From NCBI GenBank assembly GCA_015069695.1, contig JADCRZ010000022.1, positions 50,445-114,444 of the forward strand: a stretch of DNA of 64,000 bases, given 5' to 3'. A program made the position numbers and the translations under genes. Shown here one piece after another: positions 1 through 8,628 of this stretch. The stretch comes from Williamsia sp. (GTDB lineage: Bacteria; Bacteroidota; Bacteroidia; Chitinophagales; Chitinophagaceae). Numbering within the stretch: position 1 is the stretch's first letter; each line of letters opens with the position of its first letter. The notes beneath the pieces are model-generated. The model was not told the origin of the DNA. It did no database searches and saw only the letters and a list, made by a program, of their open reading frames with translations.

Positions 1-94
1 CAAGGACCTGGCCCGGATGAAAACCTTGCTGCATCAGAAAAAAGCAGCTCCTCAAACGCAAACAGCACAAACAGGAGAAGCTGCCGGCCAGTAA
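1..94 (+). CDS. rpmC: 50S ribosomal protein L29, 3' end only
   Basis: Only the last 30 codons are in the window (reading frame from base 2, TAA at 92-94). The visible residues DLARMKTLLHQKK match the C-terminal helix of L29, which is followed here by a short Ala/Gln/Thr-rich tail. L29 binds 23S rRNA near the exit tunnel, where SRP and trigger factor dock. Its position immediately before rpsQ is the canonical order of the S10/spc operons, which supports the call despite the truncation. Confidence 0.8.
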   Translation, partial: KDLARMKTLLHQKKAAPQTQTAQTGEAAGQ

Positions 95-170
95 CGCACT
101 AAAAGGATTATTACGCAGCCAAAACATGTAGAAGCACCTGCGATTACATGCGAGGCCCAAATCTATAACA

Positions 171-428
171 ATGGTTGAAAGAAATCTTCGCAAAACAAGA
201 ATAGGAACGGTTACCAGCAACAAGATGCAGAAAACAATTACGGTTTCTGTGGAGAGAAAGGTAAAGCATCCGATATACGGCAAGTTCGTGAAGAAAACGA
301 CGAAGTTTCATGCACACGACGAAAAAAGCGAGTGCAGCATCGGTGACGTGGTGAAAATCATGGAAACCCGGCCGCTGAGCAAAACCAAGCGCTGGCGCTT
401 GGTGGAAGTGGTAGAAAAAGTGAAGTAA
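171..428 (+). CDS. rpsQ: 30S ribosomal protein S17
   Basis: This 85-residue protein is the normal size for bacterial S17, a primary 16S rRNA-binding protein with an OB fold. The N-terminal stretch [19 protein letters not shown] and the following beta-strand [17 protein letters not shown] are typical of the family. It starts at ATG 77 nt after rpmC and ends 38 nt before rplN, consistent with co-transcription in the spc operon. Nothing is unusual. Confidence 0.97.
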   Translation: MVERNLRKTRIGTVTSNKMQKTITVSVERKVKHPIYGKFVKKTTKFHAHDEKSECSIGDVVKIMETRPLSKTKRWRLVEVVEKVK

Positions 429-466
429 GGATCGGTATTATTTCAGGCAATTAAAAAGCTAATAAA

Positions 467-835
467 ATGATTCAGCAAGAAAGCAGGCTCAACGTGGCCG
501 ACAACAGCGGTGCAAAGGAAGTATTGTGTATCCGTGTGCTGGGAAACAGCGGTCAGGCGATTGCCAAAATCGGTGATAAGATCGTAGTAACGGTGAAAGA
601 TGCTTTACCTGCCGGTGGCATAAAAAAAGGTACCGTATCGAAAGCAGTGATCGTTCGTACAAAGAACAAGCTGCGCAGAAAAGACGGTTCCTACATCCGG
701 TTCGACGACAACGCGGTGGTTTTGTTAAACCAGGCAGAGGAGCCAAGAGGCACCCGTATCTTTGGGCCTGTAGCAAGAGAGCTGCGTGACAAGGGTTATA
801 TGAAAATCATATCGCTGGCCCCGGAAGTATTATAA
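467..835 (+). CDS. rplN: 50S ribosomal protein L14
   Basis: The protein has 122 residues, the standard L14 length, and begins with the hallmark [19 protein letters not shown]14 is a five-stranded beta-barrel protein at the subunit interface that contacts 16S rRNA through bridge B8 and is the docking site for the silencing factor RsfS. The C-terminal segment [17 protein letters not shown] is also characteristic. It lies between rpsQ and rplX in conserved operon order. Confidence 0.98.
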   Translation: MIQQESRLNVADNSGAKEVLCIRVLGNSGQAIAKIGDKIVVTVKDALPAGGIKKGTVSKAVIVRTKNKLRRKDGSYIRFDDNAVVLLNQAEEPRGTRIFGPVARELRDKGYMKIISLAPEVL

Positions 836-887
836 CGTTTATCCAGCGCCCCCGTTGATGCGCTTACAAAAAAGAAAAAATATTTTC

Positions 888-1226
888 ATGAGTACAAGAT
901 TCAAACCCAAGTACGGAGTCAAAAAAGGCGATACAGTAGTTGTGATCGCCGGTGATGACAAGGACCTGAAAAAGCCTCGGAGAGTACTGGAAGTGATCGT
1001 TGATAAGGGAAGAGTGATTGTTGAAGGCGTAAACATCGTTACCAAACACACCAAACCCTCCGCCCAGAATACAAAAGGCGGGATCGTTAAGAGGGAAGCT
1101 TCTATCAGCATTTCCAACGTGATGATGTGGGATGCGAAAAAAGGTGAGCCGACCAAAATTAAACGGACCCGCGAAAACGGTAAACTAGTTCGTGTATCAA
1201 AAAAATCCGGAGAGGTAATAAAATAA
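888..1226 (+). CDS. rplX: 50S ribosomal protein L24
   Basis: I chose the ATG at 888 because the following [19 protein letters not shown] aligns with the usual L24 start. An in-frame TTG further upstream (855) would add 11 atypical residues. The 112-residue product carries the KOW-type motif [15 protein letters not shown] near the N-terminus. L24 is an assembly initiator that binds the 5' region of 23S rRNA. Its TAA stop shares one base with the ATG of rplE (TAATG at 1224-1228), so translation of the two genes is probably coupled. Confidence 0.95.
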   Translation: MSTRFKPKYGVKKGDTVVVIAGDDKDLKKPRRVLEVIVDKGRVIVEGVNIVTKHTKPSAQNTKGGIVKREASISISNVMMWDAKKGEPTKIKRTRENGKLVRVSKKSGEVIK

Positions 1227-1807
1227 TGGAAAACGCAAAATATTCCCCCCGATTGGCAGGCAAGTACAAGTCGGAAGTAGTACCGGCTTTGATGAAGAAA
1301 TTTGCTTACACAACCATCATGAAAGCACCCAAGCTCGAAAAAATCTGTTTGAACAGGGGTGTGAATGGTGCGGTAACAGATAAAAAGCTGGTTGATATCG
1401 CCGTGGAAGAATTAACCACGATCACTGGCCAGAAAGCAGTTGCTACCATGTCTAAAAAAGACATTTCCAACTTCAAGCTGCGTAAGAGCATGCCCATCGG
1501 CGCCCGCGTTACTTTGCGTGGCGTAAAGATGTACGAGTTTCTTGACAGGTTGATTTCAGTAGCCCTGCCCCGCGTGCGTGACTTCAAAGGCGTGAATGAA
1601 AAATCATTCGACGGCCGTGGTAACTACACCCTCGGTGTTACAGAGCAGATCATCTTCCCTGAGATCGACATCGACAAGGTAAACAAGATCACTGGTCTGG
1701 ACATCACTTTTGTAACCACCGCAGATACCAATGAAGAAGCATATGAGCTTTTGAAAGAGCTGGGTATGCCGTTCAAAAACATTAAAAAAGAAGGTTCATC
1801 AAATTAA
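1226..1807 (+). CDS. rplE: 50S ribosomal protein L5
   Basis: The 193-residue protein is slightly longer than the common 178-180 because of a Ser/Lys-rich tail after the conserved C-terminal [12 protein letters not shown]. Family signatures include [15 protein letters not shown] near residue 40 and [17 protein letters not shown] near residue 150. L5 binds 5S rRNA with L18 and forms part of the central protuberance, contacting P-site tRNA. The start codon overlaps the rplX stop by one base, and rpsN follows after 6 nt. Confidence 0.97.
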   Translation: MENAKYSPRLAGKYKSEVVPALMKKFAYTTIMKAPKLEKICLNRGVNGAVTDKKLVDIAVEELTTITGQKAVATMSKKDISNFKLRKSMPIGARVTLRGVKMYEFLDRLISVALPRVRDFKGVNEKSFDGRGNYTLGVTEQIIFPEIDIDKVNKITGLDITFVTTADTNEEAYELLKELGMPFKNIKKEGSSN

Positions 1808-1813
1808 ATATAT

Positions 1814-2083
1814 ATGGCTAAAGAATCTGTAAAAGCCAGGCAGCGCAAAAGAGTCGCTCTTGTTGAAAAATATTCCGACAAAAGAGCCGCTCTGAAAGCA
1901 GCAGGTGATTATGAAGCACTGGACAAGCTTCCTAAGAACGCTTCTCCTGTACGCCTGAAAAACCGTTGCCAGATCTCGGGCCGGCCAAGAGGATACATCC
2001 GTTTCTTCGGTATGTCACGTATCGCATTCCGCGACATGGCATTGGCTGGTAAAATCCCGGGTGTTACCAAGGCAAGCTGGTAA
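1814..2083 (+). CDS. rpsN: 30S ribosomal protein S14, zinc-free type
   Basis: At 89 residues this is the longer S14 form. It has the conserved core [18 protein letters not shown] and C-terminus [11 protein letters not shown]. Only one cysteine is present, so the CxxC...CxxC zinc ribbon of the short paralogue is missing. This is the zinc-independent type that normally assembles in the 30S head. It sits 6 nt after rplE, and an 80-nt gap then precedes rpsH. Confidence 0.97.
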   Translation: MAKESVKARQRKRVALVEKYSDKRAALKAAGDYEALDKLPKNASPVRLKNRCQISGRPRGYIRFFGMSRIAFRDMALAGKIPGVTKASW

Positions 2084-2163
2084 GCGCCGCGGCTGTACAA
2101 ACCGCAACAAGATATCATAGGATATCGCATTGTAAACATTCTATCATTTAACTCATTCAGACA

Positions 2164-2562
2164 ATGGTAACTGATCCTATTGCAGATTTTTTGACAAGGA
2201 TTCGCAACGCCCAAATGGCGAATCACAGAATTGTAGACATTCCGGCTTCCAACCTCAAGAAGCGCATCACGGAGATCCTGTACGAGAAAGGATATATCCT
2301 GAAGTATAAATTTGAAGACGATTCAAAACAAGGCGTGATCAAGATCGCCCTGAAATACGATCCGGATACCAAACAACCCGCTATCCAGAGCCTGGAAAGA
2401 ATCAGCCGGCCCGGACTGCGCACCTATGCCAAACCTGCCGAATTTAAACGGGTAAAAAATGGCCTGGGCATTGCGATCGTTTCTACTTCCAAAGGTGTTA
2501 TGACCGATAAGGAAGCCAAGACACAGAACGTAGGCGGCGAAGTGTTGTGCTACGTATACTAA
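2164..2562 (+). CDS. rpsH: 30S ribosomal protein S8
   Basis: This 132-residue protein begins [19 protein letters not shown], the standard S8 N-terminus, and contains the C-terminal block [16 protein letters not shown] with the family motif STSKGxMT. S8 nucleates the 16S central domain and is the translational autoregulator of the spc operon in E. coli. I did not identify an S8 target structure here. The gap to rplF is 81 nt. Confidence 0.97.
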   Translation: MVTDPIADFLTRIRNAQMANHRIVDIPASNLKKRITEILYEKGYILKYKFEDDSKQGVIKIALKYDPDTKQPAIQSLERISRPGLRTYAKPAEFKRVKNGLGIAIVSTSKGVMTDKEAKTQNVGGEVLCYVY

Positions 2563-2643
2563 TAACAGGTGGCAGGCCTACAGCCCGCCATTGGCCGCTT
2601 GGTAACAAGGGCAGTTATTCTAATCAAATTTAAAAAGCAGACC

Positions 2644-3198
2644 ATGTCTCGTATAGGAAAACAACCGGTAACCATTCCGGCTAACGTAACAGTTTCAGTG
2701 GGAACGGATAACCTGCTCTCTATAAAAGGGCCGAAAGGGGAATTGAAACAAAGCATCGACCGCGATATTACTATAGCAGTAAAAGACGGAAACATAGAAA
2801 TTACCCGTCCGACCGACCAGATCCGCCATCGCGCTTTGCACGGCTTGTACCGTGCCATTGTATCAAACATGGTGAAAGGGGTGACAGAAGGCTTTAAAAG
2901 AGACCTGGAACTGGTAGGTGTTGGTTTTAAAGCAGCCAACCAGGGCAATGTGCTGGATCTCGCGCTGGGTTACTCTCACAACATCATTTTTGATGTGCCC
3001 AAAGAGCTGAAAGTAACCACCCTGACAGAAAAAGGACAGAACCCAAAGATCACGCTGGAAGGAACCGATAAGCAACTGATCGGCCAGGTAGCAGCCAAAC
3101 TGCGTGGCCTGCGCAAACCTGAACCGTACAAAGGAAAAGGTGTCCGTTACTCGGATGAAGTGGTTCGCAAAAAAGCAGGTAAGGCAGCCGGTAAATAA
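2644..3198 (+). CDS. rplF: 50S ribosomal protein L6
   Basis: Start chosen at ATG 2644, because [19 protein letters not shown] is the expected L6 N-terminus. An upstream in-frame start at 2569 would add 25 non-conserved residues. The 184-residue product is close to family size and ends with the signature block [13 protein letters not shown]6 has two tandem alpha/beta domains and sits beside the sarcin-ricin loop, near the factor-binding site. It is followed after 50 nt by rplR. Confidence 0.96.
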   Translation: MSRIGKQPVTIPANVTVSVGTDNLLSIKGPKGELKQSIDRDITIAVKDGNIEITRPTDQIRHRALHGLYRAIVSNMVKGVTEGFKRDLELVGVGFKAANQGNVLDLALGYSHNIIFDVPKELKVTTLTEKGQNPKITLEGTDKQLIGQVAAKLRGLRKPEPYKGKGVRYSDEVVRKKAGKAAGK

Positions 3199-3248
3199 AC
3201 CGCATTGTTTCATCATCTCCTGGCAGTATCAGGAAAATAGCATCAATT

Positions 3249-3602
3249 ATGAACACAAAAACATCAAGCAGGCAAAAGATCCGGTACCGTATCAGAAAAA
3301 AGATCTCCGGTACTTCACAGAAACCAAGATTGTCTGTTTTCAGAAGCAATACCAATATATACGTTCAGCTGATTGACGACCTGAACAATGTTACGCTGGC
3401 GGCTGCTTCTTCAAAGGACAAAGACATTGCCGCACAGAAAACCAACAAAACCGAAAAAAGCAAGCTGGTAGGCGCAGCCATCGCGCGGAAAGCAGCAGAC
3501 CTGGGTTTGAAGGATGTGGTATTTGACCGCGGTGGTTACCTCTATCATGGCCGTGTGAAAGCAGTGGCTGAAGGTGCCCGCGAAAACGGACTGTTGTTCT
3601 AA
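3249..3602 (+). CDS. rplR: 50S ribosomal protein L18
   Basis: The 117-residue protein has the basic N-terminal tail [20 protein letters not shown] followed by the core [15 protein letters not shown], and ends in the common L18 motif [10 protein letters not shown]18 is a 5S rRNA-binding protein of the central protuberance and works with L5, encoded three genes upstream. It starts at ATG 3249. Operon order rplF-rplR-rpsE is conserved. Confidence 0.97.
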   Translation: MNTKTSSRQKIRYRIRKKISGTSQKPRLSVFRSNTNIYVQLIDDLNNVTLAAASSKDKDIAAQKTNKTEKSKLVGAAIARKAADLGLKDVVFDRGGYLYHGRVKAVAEGARENGLLF

Positions 3603-3673
3603 CATCTTTATAAAAGGACGGGTACTGGTAAAACAGATACCGGTCAAAAGTTTAAAATCGTAAATCGATTATA

Positions 3674-4192
3674 ATGGCAAATGTTATTCTGAATAAAGTG
3701 AAGGCAGGTGATCTGGAACTAAAGGAAAAAGTAGTTTCGATCAACCGCGTGGTTAAAACCACCAAAGGCGGGCGTGCATTCAGCTTTTCTGCCCTGGTTG
3801 TTGTAGGCAATGAGAACGGTGTGGTAGGACATGGATTGGGTAAAGCAAAAGAAGTGCAGGAAGCAATTTCCAAGGGCATTGAAGATGCAAAGAAAAACCT
3901 GATCAAAGTACCGGTTATGCATGGTACCATTCCGCACGACCAGCTGGCAAAAGATGGTGCTGCCAAAATCCTGATCAAACCGGCTGCCCATGGTACCGGT
4001 GTAATTGCAGGAGGAAGCATGCGCGCCGTATTGGAAAGCGCCGGTGTTACCGACGTACTCGCCAAATCACTCGGTTCGGCAAATCCGCACAACGTGATCA
4101 AAGCAACTTTCAAAGCCCTGGCTATGCTGAGAGAGCCGATTGGCGTGGCAAAGACCCGTCATATCAGCCTGAAAAAAGTATTCAACGGGTAG
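3674..4192 (+). CDS. rpsE: 30S ribosomal protein S5
   Basis: The product has 172 residues. The N-terminal double-stranded-RNA-binding fold contains [20 protein letters not shown] and [14 protein letters not shown], both S5 signatures. The C-terminal domain contains [14 protein letters not shown] and [12 protein letters not shown]5 with S4 and S12 controls decoding fidelity and forms part of the mRNA entry channel. It lies 71 nt after rplR and 64 nt before rpmD. Confidence 0.97.
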   Translation: MANVILNKVKAGDLELKEKVVSINRVVKTTKGGRAFSFSALVVVGNENGVVGHGLGKAKEVQEAISKGIEDAKKNLIKVPVMHGTIPHDQLAKDGAAKILIKPAAHGTGVIAGGSMRAVLESAGVTDVLAKSLGSANPHNVIKATFKALAMLREPIGVAKTRHISLKKVFNG

Positions 4193-4256
4193 ATCGGTTT
4201 TAAGGAAGCCGGTCCTTTCCAAAAGGTGCCGGCAAAAACACAAACTGTTTACAGCA

Positions 4257-4442
4257 ATGAAAAAGATAAAAATAACACAGGTTAAAAGCGCGATCGACCG
4301 TCCTGAGCGCCAGAAGCGCACGCTGGTAGCCCTGGGTTTGACCAAGATGCACGCTACAAAAGAAGTAGAAGCCAACCCCCAGATCCTGGGAATGGTAAGA
4401 GCCGTTAACCACCTGCTCAAGATAGAGGAAATAGCGGAATAA
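4257..4442 (+). CDS. rpmD: 50S ribosomal protein L30
   Basis: A 61-residue protein of the usual L30 size. It starts MKKIKITQVKSAIDRPERQK and contains the signature LVALGLTKMHATKEVE and the short C-terminal helix region VNHLLKI. L30 is a small single-domain 23S-binding protein absent from some lineages. Here it sits in its canonical place between rpsE and rplO. Confidence 0.96.
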   Translation: MKKIKITQVKSAIDRPERQKRTLVALGLTKMHATKEVEANPQILGMVRAVNHLLKIEEIAE

Positions 4443-4490
4443 TATTTTTAATGCGAAGGGTCGTAAGCCCTGTTTAGTAAAAATTTACAC

Positions 4491-4940
4491 ATGCAATTGC
4501 ACAATCTTCAGCCTGCTCCGGGCTCCGTACACAAACAAAAACGTTTAGGAAGAGGAGAAGCTTCCGGTAAAGGTGGCACTTCCACAAAAGGTAACAAAGG
4601 CGGACAGAGCCGCACCGGTTATAAAATCAAAATGGCACACGAAGGTGGCCAGATGCCGATCCAACGCCGCATCCCCAAACGCGGTTTCAACAACATCAAC
4701 CGGATTTCCTATAAAGTCTTTAACCTGTCGCAGATCGATGCCCTGGTAGAGAAATATGGTTTGACCGAGTTTTCTGTAGACAATCTGTACATCAACGGAT
4801 TGGTAAGCCAAACCGACCGCGTGAAAATTTTAGGCACAGGAGAACTGAAAGCCAAGCTGCCATTCAAAGTAAATGCAGCCAGTGCAAAAGCCAAAGCAGC
4901 CATTGAAGCGGCTGGAGGTTCTGTTGAAATTCTGAAATAA
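4491..4940 (+). CDS. rplO: 50S ribosomal protein L15
   Basis: The 149-residue protein begins MQLHNLQPAPGSVHKQKRLG, followed by the Gly/Lys-rich extension GRGEASGKGGTSTKGNKGGQ that threads into 23S rRNA. The family signature GGQMPIQRRIPKRGF lies near residue 50. L15 is a late-assembly protein that bridges several 23S domains. Its end lies 57 nt before the GTG start of secY, the usual neighbour. Confidence 0.97.
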   Translation: MQLHNLQPAPGSVHKQKRLGRGEASGKGGTSTKGNKGGQSRTGYKIKMAHEGGQMPIQRRIPKRGFNNINRISYKVFNLSQIDALVEKYGLTEFSVDNLYINGLVSQTDRVKILGTGELKAKLPFKVNAASAKAKAAIEAAGGSVEILK

Positions 4941-4997
4941 TTGTGGTAATTTGGCTGTTCCGTAAAATTTTTGTGCGCGTAACTTAAATTCAAATCT

Positions 4998-6329
4998 GTG
5001 AACAGATTTATCAGGACACTTAAGAATATCTGGAGTATAGAGGAGCTGCGGTCGAAGATCATTACCACGCTCTTGCTGGTACTGGTATACAGGGTAGGAA
5101 CAGGTATTCCCCTGCCCGGCATCGACCCGACAAAGATAAACACCGACACTGCTAAATCAGGCCCCCTGGGCTTGATTGATGCATTTGCCGGCGGGGCTTT
5201 TTCGCACGCTTCTATATTCGCACTGGGCATCATGCCCTATATCTCGGCTTCTATCTTTATGCAGCTGATGACCATCCTGGTTCCCCAGATGCAAAAGATC
5301 CAAAAGGAAGGTGACAGCGGCCGCAAGAAAATCAACCAGTGGACACGCTATCTGACCGTTATCATTACTGCTGTTCAGGCAGGTGCCTACGTAGCTTACC
5401 TGAAACAGGTAAACGCTCAGGCTCTGCTCCCGGCCTTCTCCAGTCTGTTTCCCTTTTCCACCACAATCGTGTTAACAGCAGGTACCCTGTTTGTAATGTG
5501 GCTGGGTGAAAAAATTACCGATAAAGGTTTGGGCAACGGTATATCCCTGATCATCATGGTGGGCATCCTTGCCCGGCTTCCGCAATCGATCATCCAGGAA
5601 TGGACTGCCAAATCAAACAGAGGCGGCGGCGGTATCCTGATTATGATCATTGAACTGGCCATCCTGATCGCCATTATCATGGGCTTGATTGTCCTGGTGC
5701 AGGGTGTGAGAAAAGTACCGGTTCAGTATGCCAAACAAATTGTTGGCAACAAACAATTTGGCGGCGCGCGGCAGTTCCTGCCGCTGAAAGTAAACGGTGC
5801 CGGTGTTATGCCGATCATCTTTGCACAGGCCATCATGTTTCTGCCGACGTTGGTTTCATATACAAACTTTGAAAACAAAACAGGTATTGCCCGCATCTTC
5901 GGCGATCCGCGTGATGCATGGCACATGGTGATTTATGCAGTAATCGTAATTGCCTTTACCTTCCTGTACACGGCACTTATCTTCAATCCCAAGCAAATTG
6001 CCGATGACCTGAAACGCAACAACGGCTTTGTGCCGGGCGTGAAACCAGGTCAACCAACCGCTGATTATATTGGCGCCATCATGGACCGGATTACCCTTCC
6101 GGGTGCTGTATTGCTGGCTGTGGTAGGTATCTTACCCGGCTTTGCTCAACGCCTGGATGTTACGCAAGGATTTTCTACCTTCTTTGGGGGTACTTCCCTG
6201 CTGATCATGGTCGGCGTTATCCTGGATACCCTGCAACAAATCGAAACCCAACTGCTGATGCGTCAGTACGATGGATTGATGAAAGGCGGAAGGATACAGG
6301 GAAGGCAAGCCGCACAAGCGACTATCTAA
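4998..6329 (+). CDS. secY: Preprotein translocase channel subunit SecY
   Basis: The 443-residue protein is the central pore of the Sec translocon in the inner membrane. It starts at GTG 4998 with the family N-terminus MNRFIRTLKNIWSIEELRSK. It contains the plug/TM2 region (VYRVGTGIPLPGID, residues 30-43, then LGIMPYISASIFMQL). Ten hydrophobic segments are evident. The cytosolic loop KVPVQYAKQ and the C-terminal region YDGLMKGGRIQGRQ are also conserved. It is last in the spc operon here and is followed by a strong terminator. Its motor partner secA is in the same window on the opposite strand. Confidence 0.97.
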   Translation: MNRFIRTLKNIWSIEELRSKIITTLLLVLVYRVGTGIPLPGIDPTKINTDTAKSGPLGLIDAFAGGAFSHASIFALGIMPYISASIFMQLMTILVPQMQKIQKEGDSGRKKINQWTRYLTVIITAVQAGAYVAYLKQVNAQALLPAFSSLFPFSTTIVLTAGTLFVMWLGEKITDKGLGNGISLIIMVGILARLPQSIIQEWTAKSNRGGGGILIMIIELAILIAIIMGLIVLVQGVRKVPVQYAKQIVGNKQFGGARQFLPLKVNGAGVMPIIFAQAIMFLPTLVSYTNFENKTGIARIFGDPRDAWHMVIYAVIVIAFTFLYTALIFNPKQIADDLKRNNGFVPGVKPGQPTADYIGAIMDRITLPGAVLLAVVGILPGFAQRLDVTQGFSTFFGGTSLLIMVGVILDTLQQIETQLLMRQYDGLMKGGRIQGRQAAQATI

Positions 6330-6351
6330 AATTGTTCTCTTTATATGTTTG

Positions 6352-6382
6352 CCCGGCAGGTTTACTACCTGCCGGGTTTTTT
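6352..6382 (+). terminator. Rho-independent terminator after secY
   Basis: A perfect 9-10 bp GC-rich stem (CCCGGCAGG at 6352-6360 with CCTGCCGGG at 6368-6376) encloses a short T/A-rich loop and is followed directly by six Ts. It lies 22 nt after the secY stop, so it ends the spc transcript and separates map from it. Confidence 0.9.
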
Positions 6383-6465
6383 ATGCAACCTTCGAGCGGG
6401 TGAGCTGTTAATAATTTAAGCTAAATTAGCACCAGCATTTTGCTGATGCCCAAAATATACGACGC

Positions 6466-7314
6466 ATGATCCATTATAAAAACAAAGCCCAGGTTGAACT
6501 GATGCGCGAGAGCGCGCTGCTGGTGAGTGAAACCCTGGCCGCAGTGGCCACAATGCTGCAACCCGGCATCACGACGTTAAAAGTAGACCAATTTGCAGAA
6601 GCATTTATCCGTGATCACCAGGCTGTTCCTTCTTTTAAAAATTACAAGGGCTATCCTTTCGCCTGCTGCATTTCTGTAAACGATGCAGTCGTACATGGCT
6701 TCCCGAATGACCGGGAGCTGCGGGATGGTGATATTATCTCAGTAGATGTAGGCGTATTCAGGAATGGCTATCATGGCGACAGTGCTTATACATTTGCCAT
6801 CGGCTCGATTAGCGAAGACCTGAAAAGATTGCTGCGTGTTACCAAGGAATCCCTGTACAAGGGGATAGAAAAAGCCGTTGCCGGTAACAGGGTGGGTGAC
6901 ATCGCTTTTGCCATCCAGGAACATACAGAGAAGCTGCACAATTTTGGCGTGGTAAGAGAGCTGGTGGGGCACGGATTGGGAACCCACTTGCATGAAGATC
7001 CGCAAGTGCCCAATTATGGCAAGCGGGGTTCCGGCGCCAAACTGCAGGATGGATTGGTTATTGCTATCGAACCCATGATCAACCTGGGTGTAAAAGAAGT
7101 ATGGTACGATAAGGATGGATGGACCGTCAGAACAAAAGACGGAAAACCTTCCGCCCATTATGAGCACAACGTATGCGTCAGAAAGGGTGAACCTGATATA
7201 CTTTCTTCTTTTGAACCAATTGAGAAGAATGAGCAGCAAAACAAGAACTTAGACAGTTCTTATTATACTTCTTCTGTGTATAACAATGCTGCCGGATCCG
7301 TGGTAGCTGTCTGA
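6466..7314 (+). CDS. map: Type I methionine aminopeptidase
   Basis: This cytosolic dinuclear metalloprotease removes the initiator methionine from nascent proteins. All five metal ligands are visible: D94 (SVDVG), D105 (HGDSA), H169 (GHGLG), E202 (IEPMI) and E233 (HYEHNVCV). The substrate-binding histidine H77 lies in VVHGFP. At 282 residues it exceeds the usual ~250 by a polar C-terminal tail of about 35 residues without recognisable motif. The gene lies behind a terminator, so it probably has its own promoter. infA, which often follows map, is absent. Confidence 0.96.
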   Translation: MIHYKNKAQVELMRESALLVSETLAAVATMLQPGITTLKVDQFAEAFIRDHQAVPSFKNYKGYPFACCISVNDAVVHGFPNDRELRDGDIISVDVGVFRNGYHGDSAYTFAIGSISEDLKRLLRVTKESLYKGIEKAVAGNRVGDIAFAIQEHTEKLHNFGVVRELVGHGLGTHLHEDPQVPNYGKRGSGAKLQDGLVIAIEPMINLGVKEVWYDKDGWTVRTKDGKPSAHYEHNVCVRKGEPDILSSFEPIEKNEQQNKNLDSSYYTSSVYNNAAGSVVAV

Positions 7315-7340
7315 TTTTTTCAGCATCATTAAATCAATCA

Positions 7341-8558
7341 TTGCAGAAAAGACTCGTTGTTATTGGAGCAGGGGCAGCCGGCATTTTCTGCGCCGTAAAT
7401 GCAGCCCGGATGCATCCGCAACTGGATGTACTGGTTGTGGAAAAAACCGGAAAGCTGCTGTCCAAAGTAAAGGTAAGTGGGGGTGGCAGGTGCAATGTAA
7501 CGCATGACTGCTCCGGCGTGGCTGAGCTGGTAAAGAATTATCCCCGCGGTGGGTCCTTTCTTAAAAAAGCTTTTCATCATTTCTCCACGCATGATACCAT
7601 CCGGTGGTTTGAGGAAAGAGGAGTACAGCTCAAGACAGAAAACGATGGACGAATGTTTCCGGTTACAGATTCTTCCCAAACCATCATCGACTGCCTGCTG
7701 CAGGAGGTTGACCGGTACAAGGTAAGCATCCGCCTGCACCACGAAGTAAAAGGGCTTTCTTACAATGACAATGGCTGGACGATCAGCTTCAGCAATCATG
7801 AGGCGCTTAGGGCAGATTATATCTGTCTTGCCTCCGGAGGCTACCCCAAAGCAAGTGCCTATGAATGGTTGAAGGAAACAGGGCACCACATTGAAGAGCC
7901 GGTGCCTTCCTTGTTTACCTTCAACATGCCGGGCAATCCGGTCACCTCGCTCATGGGCCTGACACACAAAAAGGTGCGCATGAAAATAGAGGCCACGCGT
8001 TTCGAGCAGGAGAATCCCCTGCTGATCACTCATTGGGGTATGAGCGGACCAGCGGTTTTGAAGTTAAGTGCCTGGAGTGCCCGGGAACTGGCTTCAAGGA
8101 ATTATGATTTCACAATAGCTGTGAACTGGGTACCGGAATACAATGAAAGCAGCTTGCAGCAGCAGATTCCTGCAATACGGTCTCAACTGGGTGCACTTAA
8201 ACTGGTAAATAAAAATCCTTTCCAGTTGCCTCAACGACTCTGGGAGTATATATTGAAGGAAGCCGGTATTGATGGAGACATGCGCTGGGCCAACCTGCCG
8301 GCAAAAGAGCAGAACAAGCTGGTGAAACTCATTTGTGCAAACCGCTTTGCTGTAAAGGGCAAAACTACGTACAAGGAAGAATTTGTAACTGCCGGGGGCA
8401 TCTGCCTGCAGGAGGTAGACCCCTCCACCATGATGAGCAAACTGGTGCCCCGCCTCCACTTCGCCGGCGAAGTACTTGATGTAGACGGTGTAACCGGCGG
8501 CTTCAACTTCCAGCACGCCTGGACCAGCGCCTATATAGCCGCAAAAGCAATGGAATAA
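7341..8558 (+). CDS. BaiN/HI0933-family NAD(P)/FAD-dependent oxidoreductase
   Basis: The 405-residue protein starts with a Rossmann FAD-binding motif, VVIGAGAAGIFCAVNAAR (GxGxxG at residues 8-13), followed by the family hallmark KVSGGGRCNVTH. Near the C-terminus it has FAGEVLDVDGVTGGFNFQHA, the second FAD contact block of this family. Members are soluble flavoproteins of poorly defined function; one clostridial homologue acts on bile acids, which should not be assumed here. The start is TTG at 7341, chosen because no ATG precedes the nucleotide-binding strand. It is 26 nt after map and probably co-transcribed with it. Confidence 0.85.
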   Translation: MQKRLVVIGAGAAGIFCAVNAARMHPQLDVLVVEKTGKLLSKVKVSGGGRCNVTHDCSGVAELVKNYPRGGSFLKKAFHHFSTHDTIRWFEERGVQLKTENDGRMFPVTDSSQTIIDCLLQEVDRYKVSIRLHHEVKGLSYNDNGWTISFSNHEALRADYICLASGGYPKASAYEWLKETGHHIEEPVPSLFTFNMPGNPVTSLMGLTHKKVRMKIEATRFEQENPLLITHWGMSGPAVLKLSAWSARELASRNYDFTIAVNWVPEYNESSLQQQIPAIRSQLGALKLVNKNPFQLPQRLWEYILKEAGIDGDMRWANLPAKEQNKLVKLICANRFAVKGKTTYKEEFVTAGGICLQEVDPSTMMSKLVPRLHFAGEVLDVDGVTGGFNFQHAWTSAYIAAKAME

Positions 8559-8563
8559 CAGCG

Positions 8564-8596
8564 TTGCTTTTTTCTGGCGTTTTTAATGTATCTTTG
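8564..8596 (+). promoter_or_regulatory. Bacteroidota-type promoter of rpsA
   Basis: The -7 element TATCTTTG (8589-8596) fits TAnnTTTG exactly. A TTG at 8564-8566 lies 22 nt upstream, slightly beyond the usual 19-20 nt spacing. The predicted start is about 25 nt before the rpsA ATG, giving rpsA its own promoter between it and the flavoprotein gene. Confidence 0.6.
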
Positions 8597-8628
8597 CAAC
8601 CCTCGATTCTAAAAATTCGGGTTTTATT

